Source of the DNA: Tardibacter sp963781025
GTDB taxonomy: Bacteria > Pseudomonadota > Alphaproteobacteria > Sphingomonadales > Sphingomonadaceae
NCBI GenBank assembly: GCA_963781025.1
Contig: CAWADU010000003.1
Coordinates: forward strand, 1,984,001-2,048,000
DNA length: 64,000 bases
Reading direction: 5' to 3'
The notes beneath the pieces were generated by a model, which saw nothing but the letters and a program-made list of their open reading frames with translations, did not search any database and was not told where the DNA came from. The translations under genes were made by a program, and so were the position numbers. Below are positions 42,896-50,514 of this stretch, in pieces (positions within the stretch are counted from its first letter, which is position 1; the number at the start of each line of letters is the position of its first letter).

Positions 42896-43864
42896 TCAAA
42901 TCTTAGCGGGCACTGGGGCCGCGGGCGCGGTGGCGGGAGCAGCGGCGGTGGTCGGCGTGATGCCGGCGGCCGACTGCTTTGCGGCCAGCCATTTCAGATA
43001 TTCCGCCGGGGGCAGCACCTCGACGGTAATCGGCATGAAACCATGCTTGGTGCCGCACAATTCAGAACACTGCCCATAATAGATGCCGGGGCGGTCGACC
43101 TTGAACCAAGTCTCGTTGATGCGGCCGGGGACGGCATCCATTTTCACCCAGAAGCTTGGAACCGCCCAGCTGTGGATCACGTCGTCGGCGGTCACCAGAA
43201 CTTTGACGACCTTGCCTGCGGGAACGACGAGGCGATTGTCGACACCGAGCAGGCGGGGATCGCCGCGCTTGGCGGCCTCTTCGTCGGACAGCAGCACCGA
43301 ATCGAATGAAAGGTCGCCGGCGTCCGGATATTCATAGGTCCAGTACCACTGATGGCCGGTCACCTTGATGGTGAGATCGGCCTTGGGCGGATCATATTGC
43401 TTCGCGAGCAAACGGATCGACGGGACCGCGATACCGATCAGGATCAGTACCGGAATCAGCGTCCAGGCGACCTCGATCGCGGTGTTGTGCGACGTCTTCG
43501 AAGGCGTCGGGTTTGCTCCGGCGCGATAGCGCACCACAACCCAGAGGAGCAGCGCCAGAACGAACAGGCTGATGATCGTGATGATCGGCAGCAACAGCGA
43601 ATCGTGCATCCAGCGCGCGTAATGGCCAATGTCTGTCTGCTGTTCCTGAAGGTGGATGGCCCGGGGCACCGGCATGCCGATGCCTTCCGTCGGCTTCAGT
43701 GCAGCCACCGCGTCCAGTTCAGCCGCCGCTGCGGATGCGGTTGCATCGCCCGCAGGCGCGGCCACGGCGGTAGCCGCCGGAGCTGGAGCAGCCGCTTGCG
43801 CGAAGGCTGCAGCCGGTAACATCATTAGCGCCAGACCAAGCGCCAAGGTTTTTGTACGTCCCAT
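42896..43864 (-). CDS. ctaC: cytochrome c oxidase subunit II
   Basis: CuA-bearing subunit that receives electrons from cytochrome c. The 322-residue protein has a signal peptide ('LALGLALMMLPAAAFAQ'), an Ala-rich stretch, two membrane helices (about 80-105 and 125-145) and a periplasmic cupredoxin with the CuA site: 'WYWTYEYPD', 'HSWAVPSFWVKMDAVPGR' and 'GQCSELCGTKHGFMPI' (C-x3-C, H, M). No cytochrome c domain is fused. I start at ATG 43864 after GGGGGTAGA; the frame upstream is unlikely. First gene of the oxidase operon. Confidence 0.97.
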   Translation of the reverse strand: MGRTKTLALGLALMMLPAAAFAQAAAPAPAATAVAAPAGDATASAAAAELDAVAALKPTEGIGMPVPRAIHLQEQQTDIGHYARWMHDSLLLPIITIISLFVLALLLWVVVRYRAGANPTPSKTSHNTAIEVAWTLIPVLILIGIAVPSIRLLAKQYDPPKADLTIKVTGHQWYWTYEYPDAGDLSFDSVLLSDEEAAKRGDPRLLGVDNRLVVPAGKVVKVLVTADDVIHSWAVPSFWVKMDAVPGRINETWFKVDRPGIYYGQCSELCGTKHGFMPITVEVLPPAEYLKWLAAKQSAAGITPTTAAAPATAPAAPVPAKI

Positions 43865-44024
43865 TCTACCCCCGGTAGACATGTCAGGAGCCGCGCCAGA
43901 CACAAAGCGCGGCCAGCCGGAATCGCGCGCCTTATAGGACCGCCTTTCCGCTGCCACAAGCGTTCTAGAACTGAGAATCGTTCGCAATTCCAATGTCGCC
44001 GAAGCGCGGCTATTGCTGGTCGCG

Positions 44025-44555
44025 ATGACACGCTTTACCGTCAACGGAAATCCCGTCGAATATCTGATCGACCCGGGCACGCCGCTGCTCTGGGCCCTGC
44101 GCGACGCGTCCAACCTGACAGGCACCAAATATGGATGCGACGACGGCAGTTGCGGCGCCTGCACGGTGATCGCGGACGGCATCGCCACCCGGTCCTGCAT
44201 GGTTTCCATCGCCGCGATGGAAGGTCGGTTCATCACCACCGTCGAAGCGTTGTCCACCGCGCGCAATCATCCGTTGCAACAGGCTTTTCTGGCGGAAAAC
44301 GCGGTGCAGTGTGGGTATTGCACGTCGGGCGTGTTGATGGCGGCCGCCGCGCTGCTGGAGAAGAACCGCGATCCCAGCAACGAAGACCTGGATGCCGCGA
44401 TCACCAACATCTGCCGCTGCGGCGCCTATCCGCGCATCCGCCGCGCGATCCACCGGGCGGCCGATGCGATTCGAGGCGTCGGAACATTGCAAGCGGCAAC
44501 CGATGAAACGGAAGACGCGGCAGCCGGCGGGACGGAGCCTAGTTCCTCCCGATAA
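44025..44555 (+). CDS. [2Fe-2S] subunit of a molybdenum hydroxylase family (IorA/CoxS-like), apparently orphan
   Basis: A 176-residue protein with the two [2Fe-2S] clusters of xanthine-oxidase-family small subunits: plant-type ferredoxin domain 'KYGCDDGSCGACTVIADG' with four cysteines and a helical domain 'NAVQCGYCTSGVLMAAAALL' plus 'ITNICRCGAYPRI'. In this family the partner is a large molybdopterin subunit, usually adjacent; none is adjacent here (ctaC lies upstream and divergent, an M20 peptidase converges downstream, overlapping by 17 bases). ATG at 44025 is used; TTG at 44013 is an alternative. Confidence 0.85.
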   Translation: MTRFTVNGNPVEYLIDPGTPLLWALRDASNLTGTKYGCDDGSCGACTVIADGIATRSCMVSIAAMEGRFITTVEALSTARNHPLQQAFLAENAVQCGYCTSGVLMAAAALLEKNRDPSNEDLDAAITNICRCGAYPRIRRAIHRAADAIRGVGTLQAATDETEDAAAGGTEPSSSR

Positions 44556-45852
44556 CGGTCAACGCCGCGGTCACCATCGCTTCTACCGCCGCGGTGATCG
44601 TGGGCTCCGGATCGGGGGCCCAGAACGGGCTGTGAAGCGACGGCAGCGATTTCCGGTCGGCTCCAGCGGCTTCCCATTTTGCCAAAGGCACACCCCCTAC
44701 CCAGAAGATCATGCTTTGAATCGCAGGATCGGCGAGATGGAACTGGCTGAAATCCTCGCCCGCCATGGTGGGCAACACGACGCTGACCCGATCCTTGCCA
44801 AAGCGGCCCAAAAACCCGGCGGCGACAGCGCCGCTTAGTGGTTCGGTATTGAAAGCGGACGGCGTGTAATCCTTTTCGATTGCGATAACCGGCATACGGC
44901 TTTCCGGCAGGCCCGCCGCGATCGCCTCGCCCCGCGCGATCCGGGCGATGCCGTCCAGCAAAATCCGGCGAGTCGCCTCGTCATAGCTCCTGACCGTCAG
45001 TTGCAGCCGCGCCTCGTCGGGAATGACGTTGTGCTTGGTGCCTGCGTGAAAGCTGCCGACCGTCACCACGGCGGGGCGTTGCGGATCGACCTCGCGCGAC
45101 ACCAGTGTCTGGAGCGCGGTGACGATGCGCGCGGCCAGCACGATGGGGTCGCGGGTCGCCTGGGGAAACGCCCCGTGCCCGCCGATCCCCTTCACCACCA
45201 GATCGACGGAATCGACATTCGCGAATGCATAGCCTTGCGAATAGCCGATGTGCCCGGCGGGCAGATTGGCCGCGTCATGGAACGCAAGCACATGCGTGGG
45301 CTTGGGAAAGCGGCTATAGAGCCCGTCGTCGAGCATGGCCTTCGCGCCCAGCCCCAGTTCTTCGGCGGGCTGGCCGACCATCACCAGCGTTCCCGACCAG
45401 CGGTCCTTCATCGCCACCAGCCGCCGCGCGACACCGATCCAGGAAGCCATGTGGATATCATGGCCGCACGCGTGCATCACCGGCGTCTCAAGACCATCGC
45501 GCGTCGTCCCCTTCGCCTTGCTGGCAAAGGGCAGGCCGGTCTGTTCGGCGACCGGCAGCGCATCCATGTCGGTGCGGATCATCAGCACCGGGCCGGCGCC
45601 GTTCCGCAGCACCGCGACAATGCCGGTTCCGGCGACCCCCGTCGTCACATGAAAACCCCGCCTCTTCATTTCGGCGGCGAGGCGGGCCGAGGTCTTCAGC
45701 TCCTGAAACGACAGTTCGGGATTGCGGTGCAGATCCTGGTAGAGCGCGACCAGCGACGGCAGATCGGCGCGAACGGCATCGCCCAGCGGGTCGGCGGAAG
45801 CGGGAAGAGCGGCAGTTGACATGGCGAGCGCAATCCAGCCGGCGTTTTTCAT
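44539..45852 (-). CDS. M20 family amidohydrolase, exported
   Basis: A 437-residue peptidase-fold amidohydrolase (hippuricase / IAA-amino-acid hydrolase type) with an N-terminal signal ('WIALAMSTAALPASA'). Metal-ligating motifs: 'IRTDMDALPVAEQ', 'HACGHDIHMASW' and 'GQPAEELGLG', and a dimerisation insert 'GIGGHGAFPQATRDP' with the His/Gly of the lid. Substrate is likely an N-acyl amino acid, not determinable from sequence. I choose the ATG at 45852, seven bases after AGGGG; an ATG two codons earlier lies on the Shine-Dalgarno. Its 3' end overlaps the [2Fe-2S] gene. Confidence 0.88.
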   Translation of the reverse strand: MKNAGWIALAMSTAALPASADPLGDAVRADLPSLVALYQDLHRNPELSFQELKTSARLAAEMKRRGFHVTTGVAGTGIVAVLRNGAGPVLMIRTDMDALPVAEQTGLPFASKAKGTTRDGLETPVMHACGHDIHMASWIGVARRLVAMKDRWSGTLVMVGQPAEELGLGAKAMLDDGLYSRFPKPTHVLAFHDAANLPAGHIGYSQGYAFANVDSVDLVVKGIGGHGAFPQATRDPIVLAARIVTALQTLVSREVDPQRPAVVTVGSFHAGTKHNVIPDEARLQLTVRSYDEATRRILLDGIARIARGEAIAAGLPESRMPVIAIEKDYTPSAFNTEPLSGAVAAGFLGRFGKDRVSVVLPTMAGEDFSQFHLADPAIQSMIFWVGGVPLAKWEAAGADRKSLPSLHSPFWAPDPEPTITAAVEAMVTAALTVIGRN

Positions 45853-45944
45853 CGGCATCCCCTTTTGCAGATATACCCTCGATCACCCGACGGGCGCCAG
45901 CGCGACCGGATCGAGGTTCCCCGATATGGTCGTGACAATCCAAA

Positions 45945-46730
45945 TTATGCAGCCGTCCAGCCGCCGTCCATCGATAGATTGGCGCCCGTGATGGATGCGG
46001 CGGAATCCCTGCAAAGGAAGACGGCCAGGTCCGCCACCTGCTCTACCGTGACAAACTGCTTGGTGGGTTGCCCGGCAAGCAGCACGTCGTTCATCACCTG
46101 CTCGCGCGTCATGCCGCGCGCCTTCATCGTGTCCGGGATCTGCCTTTCGACGAGCGGCGTCCAGACATAGCCGGGACTGATGCAATTGGCCGTCACGCCA
46201 AAGGTTGCAAGTTCCAGCGCGACGGTCTTCGTAAGCCCCGCCAGTCCGTGCTTGGCCGTCACATAGGCCGACTTGAACGGGGACGCCGTCAGCGAGTGGG
46301 CAGAGGCGGTATTGATGATGCGTCCCCATTTCCGCGCCTTCATGCCAGGCACCGCAGCGCGGATCGAATGGAAGGCCGAAGTAAGATTGATGGCGATGAT
46401 CGCGTCCCATTTTTCCGGCGGAAACGCTTCGATGGGCGCGACATGCTGGATGCCCGCATTGTTGATGAGGATGTCGAGCGCGCCGAACGCCTCTTCATGT
46501 TCGGCCACCATAGCGACGATGGTATCGGGCTTGCTCATGTCGGCGCCGGAATAACGGGCCGTGACGCCGAAGTCCCTTTCAAGCCCGCCGCGTTCCTTCT
46601 CGATGTCGGCCCGATCGCCGAAACCATTGATCGTCAGATTTGCGCCTTCGGCCGCGAGTGCGCGGGCATAGGCAAGGCCGATGCCGCTGGTCGATCCGGT
46701 TACAAGCGCGCTTTTGCCTTTCAGGAACAT
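45945..46730 (-). CDS. bdhA: 3-hydroxybutyrate dehydrogenase
   Basis: Short-chain dehydrogenase interconverting 3-hydroxybutyrate and acetoacetate with NAD, a step in polyhydroxybutyrate breakdown. The 261-residue protein has the Rossmann 'TGSTSGIGLAYA' (11-22), 'NNAG' at 90-93, the catalytic S143, Y156 and K160 ('SAYVTAKHG') and ends in 'GANLSMDGGWTAA'. The family-specific 'QHVAPIEAFPPEKWD' segment separates it from generic SDRs. ATG start, 27 bases after the patatin gene in the same direction. Confidence 0.93.
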   Translation of the reverse strand: MFLKGKSALVTGSTSGIGLAYARALAAEGANLTINGFGDRADIEKERGGLERDFGVTARYSGADMSKPDTIVAMVAEHEEAFGALDILINNAGIQHVAPIEAFPPEKWDAIIAINLTSAFHSIRAAVPGMKARKWGRIINTASAHSLTASPFKSAYVTAKHGLAGLTKTVALELATFGVTANCISPGYVWTPLVERQIPDTMKARGMTREQVMNDVLLAGQPTKQFVTVEQVADLAVFLCRDSAASITGANLSMDGGWTAA

Positions 46731-46757
46731 GGGTACTCCTTCGCCGTGGTTTGGTGA

Positions 46758-47924
46758 TCAGTCTCGCGTCAGGTCGAAGGCGGCGGTGCGGCCATCAACG
46801 ATATTCCGCGCAAGGATGCCGCTTTTGTGCATCGTCTTGCGGACATCGGCATTCCCCGCAGCCCAATGTTCAAGCATCGAACGGCGGGAAAATTCATAGT
46901 CCTTGCTGTGGTTTTCCCAGCGGCGCGCGCGATGGATCAGATGCACGACCGCAACGGGCAGTTCCTGCGCCGCCTCGCACAGCGTTTCGAAATCGTCGCC
47001 ATTGCGCAGGTCGGGCGGAAGTCGGTCAAGCAACGTCCTGAGGGCCGCCTTCAGCTTGCGCTGCTTGAGCAGCATGTCGGTCGACAAACGCGTACGGCTG
47101 GAAAAGCGGATGTCCTTTTCGCGCTCCGCCGCTTCGAACAGCGTGGCCGGCACCTGCCCCTCCGCCGGGAAAAGATCGACCTGGAATATCAGCGTCGGCG
47201 CGTATTGGTGGTCGAGCACGTGCTGGAGCGGGGTGTTGGAGACGATGCCGCCATCCCAGTAAAGCTCGCCGTCGATCTCGATCGGGGGGAATCCCGGCGG
47301 CAACGCGCCCGACGCCATCACATGTTCGGGCGTGATGCGCCGCTCCCGGCTGTCGAAGTAGACGAAATTGCCGGTCCTGATGTTGACCGCGCCGATGCTG
47401 AATCGGACCGGACCGTCATTCAGCAGATCGAAATCGACAAGCCTCAGCAGTGTTTGGCGCAGCGGTTCGGTGTCATAAAGGCTGAGCGCGGCGGACGTTC
47501 CCGGCGAAGCAAGCAGCGGCGGGAACATGCGCGGCCTGAAAAAGCCGGGAACGCCGGCCATCGCCACCCAGGCGGCGCTCGCTTCGTTGATGAACTCGCG
47601 AGCCTGCTCTGCCGGAAAAAGAGGGAAATCAGGCAGGGCGGACGTCGCCACGTTCCAGAACTCATGCAGCCGTTCGACCCGGCGTTCGGGCGGATTGCCG
47701 GCGATCAGCGCGGCGTTGACCGCGCCGATCGAAATCCCCGCCACCCAGTTGATCGGCACCTGCCAGTCGTCGAGTGCTTCATACACGCCCGCCTGATAAG
47801 CGCCGAGCGCGCCACCCCCCTGCAATACCAACGCACAGCATTCCGGCAGGGGCAGCGGCTCGATCGGTGCGCTTCGCCCAGCGCGGCTATGGCGCAGCGG
47901 CGGTTTGGAATCAGCATCGGCCAT
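46758..47924 (-). CDS. patatin-like phospholipase family protein
   Basis: A 388-residue patatin-like acyl hydrolase with the Ser-Asp dyad: oxyanion 'QGGGALGAYQAGVYEAL' (35-51), nucleophile S65 in 'GISIGAVN' and D224 in 'WDGGIVSN'. Substrate could be phospholipids or, given the neighbouring bdhA, PHB-related oligomers; sequence cannot tell. ATG start. Forms a two-gene unit with bdhA. Confidence 0.9.
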   Translation of the reverse strand: MADADSKPPLRHSRAGRSAPIEPLPLPECCALVLQGGGALGAYQAGVYEALDDWQVPINWVAGISIGAVNAALIAGNPPERRVERLHEFWNVATSALPDFPLFPAEQAREFINEASAAWVAMAGVPGFFRPRMFPPLLASPGTSAALSLYDTEPLRQTLLRLVDFDLLNDGPVRFSIGAVNIRTGNFVYFDSRERRITPEHVMASGALPPGFPPIEIDGELYWDGGIVSNTPLQHVLDHQYAPTLIFQVDLFPAEGQVPATLFEAAEREKDIRFSSRTRLSTDMLLKQRKLKAALRTLLDRLPPDLRNGDDFETLCEAAQELPVAVVHLIHRARRWENHSKDYEFSRRSMLEHWAAGNADVRKTMHKSGILARNIVDGRTAAFDLTRD

Positions 47925-48010
47925 GCGCGCAACTTAATGTGCGCTGCACAAAAACAAAGTTAAATCCCGGACAGAGGCGGCCGGGATGGCCCGGCCGCTC
48001 CGTCCTTGGC

Positions 48011-50023
48011 CTAAAGGCCGAACCGCACCCCGGCGTACACCGCCCGGCCATCCAGCGGATAGTAAATTGTCGACGCCGGATTCGCCGACGCCACCGCCGA
48101 GATATCGGCTACGCCGCGCTTGTCGAACAGATTGCGTCCGTCGATGAACAGGCTGATCCGGTCGTTGATCCGTGCCGTCGCCGCCAGATTGACGACAGCA
48201 TAATCCCCCACCCGCGTGGTGTTGTTGTAATCCGCCCATGCGCCTTGGGGGATCCATTCCACGCCCGGCGTCAGGCTGAACGCGCCGACATCCCACCGCA
48301 GCTCGGCGCGGTACTGGTGTTTCGGCACCACCGGCAGGCGGTTGTTGCCGTACTGCGCGTCGTGGCGAAAGCGGAAATCATTGAAGTTGTAGATCTGCCG
48401 CAGCTTCAGCCCTTCGGCCAACCTGATGTCGAGTGCTGCCTCCACCCCCTGATGCAGCGTTTTGTCCGCATTGAAGGTGCTGGCCGGAATATCGGGATCG
48501 ACCGTATAGCCCAGCAGTTCGCCCCGCACCCAGGCCCGGTAGGCCGACACATCCCACGACACCGGACCCGCGCTGCCGCGGGATCCAATCTCTGCCGTCC
48601 AGCTCCGCTGCACGTTCAGCGGCACGAACTGCTGCGCCGTGCCTTGCACAAGCTCGGAAAAGGTCGGCACCTCGGCGGCGCGGCTAACGTTGGCGTAGAA
48701 TTGCAGCGCTTCCGACGGCTCGTAAAGCAGGCCGAGCTTGGGCGACCATTCGGAATAGGTGCGGCTGTCGCTGCGGGCGGGGTTGAGGATATCGTCGGCC
48801 AACCGGTGGCCGCTGGTGAACTGGACGCCGCCGATTGCCGTCAGCCCTTCGGCCAGCGTCAGCCGCCCCTCGCCATAACCAGCGATGGTATTGGCCTTCA
48901 GATTTTCCCGCGCTTTCAGGACGCCGCGATGGCCGCGGATATTCGCATATTGCCGGGCATCGACCGTGCCGATCTGCGCCTGCGCGCCCAGCGTCCATGC
49001 GAAGGCGCCCGCTTCTCCCGTCATCCGGGTGAATGCGCCCCAATCCACCAATTCATAGTCGATCACCTGATTGATCGGATGATAAAGACTTTTCACGTTG
49101 ACGAAGCCGCCAAGCTCGAGCGCCGTGCCGCCGCCAAGCTCGACGACAGTCCGGTTCATCGCTCGCGCCGAACGGATGTTGCGCTGATAATCGTTCGTCT
49201 TGTTGATCGCCGGCGCTTTGCGCGGATGGTCATCGACATCGGCGAGGGTCAGCGTGCCCGGCATCTCCTGATCGAGATGGTTGAGCGTCAGGTAGAATCG
49301 CGTTTCGGCCGCATCCGACAATCGGTAGCCGTAATTGGCGCTGACGCGGATCTTGAACTGCCCGCTCTGCTCGCGATAGCCGTCCGCGCCGCTACCGGTC
49401 ACCGCCAATAGCAAGTCGCTGCGATCGCCGATGTACGCGCCCGCCGCATGGCCGCGCCACGTGCCGAAGCTGCCGCCTTCGACCCGCGCTTCGAAGCGGT
49501 GGCCGAGCGTTCGGGCCGAGGGCGTGACCGCATTGATCGCGCCGCCGAGGCTGGACGCGCCGAAACGAAGTGCATTCGCGCCACGATAGACCTCAAGGTG
49601 CGACAGCATCAGCGGGTCGATTTCCTGGAAATCGCCCGAACCGTCGGCGACGTTGATCGGGATGCCGTCCTGCAGCAGCGTCACCCCGCGCAGATGGTAG
49701 CCGCGGCCAATCCCCGACCCCCGGATCGAGAGGCGCACTTCCTCGCCCCAGCGGTCCTGCACGAAGACACCCGGCGAAAAGGCGAGCATGTCGTGAAGGG
49801 TGACGGCGTGCGTGTCGAGATAGTCCGTCGCTCGAACGACATCGACGCCGCCGGGCGTGCGCTTAATGGCGGCATCGGCCTGTTCGGGCGTGGGCACCGC
49901 CGCCAGTTCGGGTGCATTGACGATGATGGGAGCCGCGTCGACGGCATGGGCGGCCGTGGGAAAAATGGCGACAGACAGCGCCGCGACGCACGCGCCGGTA
50001 AGCGCGTTGATACGCATGGACAT
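48011..50023 (-). CDS. TonB-dependent outer-membrane receptor
   Basis: A 670-residue receptor with a signal peptide, a plug domain (about 55-175: 'RTPGGVDVVRATDYLDTHAV', 'LSIRGSGIGRGYHLRGVTLL', 'LEVYRGANALRFGASSLGGA') and a 22-strand barrel ending in the terminal aromatic pattern 'YAGVRFGL'. The plug resembles FecA-like/ metal-chelate receptors, but the ligand is unknown. ATG at 50023 has GAGGA seven bases upstream. It is immediately downstream of a DUF2946 gene, a pairing commonly seen with copper-related TonB receptors. Confidence 0.92.
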   Translation of the reverse strand: MSMRINALTGACVAALSVAIFPTAAHAVDAAPIIVNAPELAAVPTPEQADAAIKRTPGGVDVVRATDYLDTHAVTLHDMLAFSPGVFVQDRWGEEVRLSIRGSGIGRGYHLRGVTLLQDGIPINVADGSGDFQEIDPLMLSHLEVYRGANALRFGASSLGGAINAVTPSARTLGHRFEARVEGGSFGTWRGHAAGAYIGDRSDLLLAVTGSGADGYREQSGQFKIRVSANYGYRLSDAAETRFYLTLNHLDQEMPGTLTLADVDDHPRKAPAINKTNDYQRNIRSARAMNRTVVELGGGTALELGGFVNVKSLYHPINQVIDYELVDWGAFTRMTGEAGAFAWTLGAQAQIGTVDARQYANIRGHRGVLKARENLKANTIAGYGEGRLTLAEGLTAIGGVQFTSGHRLADDILNPARSDSRTYSEWSPKLGLLYEPSEALQFYANVSRAAEVPTFSELVQGTAQQFVPLNVQRSWTAEIGSRGSAGPVSWDVSAYRAWVRGELLGYTVDPDIPASTFNADKTLHQGVEAALDIRLAEGLKLRQIYNFNDFRFRHDAQYGNNRLPVVPKHQYRAELRWDVGAFSLTPGVEWIPQGAWADYNNTTRVGDYAVVNLAATARINDRISLFIDGRNLFDKRGVADISAVASANPASTIYYPLDGRAVYAGVRFGL

Positions 50024-50083
50024 AAGAGTTCCTCGTTTTTTGATCCTGAAGCGGATCGGGCAGGGCCGATCCTGTGCTGGGCG

Positions 50084-50470
50084 TCAGGCGAGGAGGGGCG
50101 GTCCGGTCGAAGGCGGCGGCGGGGCTGGAGCACCAATGTGCGGACGGACATCCGCCGGTTTAAACGGCGCGAGCGCGAGCGGTGTGATCACATGAACGAC
50201 GGCCAGCGCCACCGGCGCAGCCACCAGCGGAATTGCGCCCATCGCGGCATAGGGGCACGGATCGTGCGCCGCGCTGGCGGGCTGCTTGCCATGGATGTCG
50301 AGCTGGTATGCGACCGGCCCCTGCGCGGTGCAAAGCGTCAGCGTCACGCCCGCAGAGGTCGGCACGGGCATCATGCCCGGCGCGATGAGGACACGCAGGG
50401 CAACGCCAAGCGCGATCAACGCCAGCCCGAAACGCCGCCAGCCGGCGGTCATGCCTCCCTGCAAAGTCAT
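50084..50470 (-). CDS. DUF2946 family small membrane protein
   Basis: A 128-residue protein with an N-terminal helix ('FGLALIALGVALRVLIAPGMMP'), conserved 'LTLCTAQG' and 'HDPCPYAAMG' cysteine/histidine motifs and a second helix ('LVAAPVALAVVHVI'), ending in a Pro-rich tail. This is the DUF2946 arrangement, frequently next to TonB receptors and copper genes. The Cys/His motifs could bind metal (inference). The first ATG at 50470 is used; a second at 50452 is possible but has the Shine-Dalgarno only one base away. Confidence 0.8.
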   Translation of the reverse strand: MTLQGGMTAGWRRFGLALIALGVALRVLIAPGMMPVPTSAGVTLTLCTAQGPVAYQLDIHGKQPASAAHDPCPYAAMGAIPLVAAPVALAVVHVITPLALAPFKPADVRPHIGAPAPPPPSTGPPLLA

Positions 50471-50514
50471 CGTCGCCCGTTAGTCGGGGCAAGCAGCGAT
50501 TGCAAGCGGGTGGA

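Noticed and set aside
41017..42906. A 629-codon open frame on the + strand
   Set aside because: It is antisense to ctaD; long open frames on both strands are expected in GC-rich DNA, and it is rich in His/Arg with no domain. The same applies to long frames opposite glcB (51022-52635), mutS (56493-58280), M23 and korA/korB.
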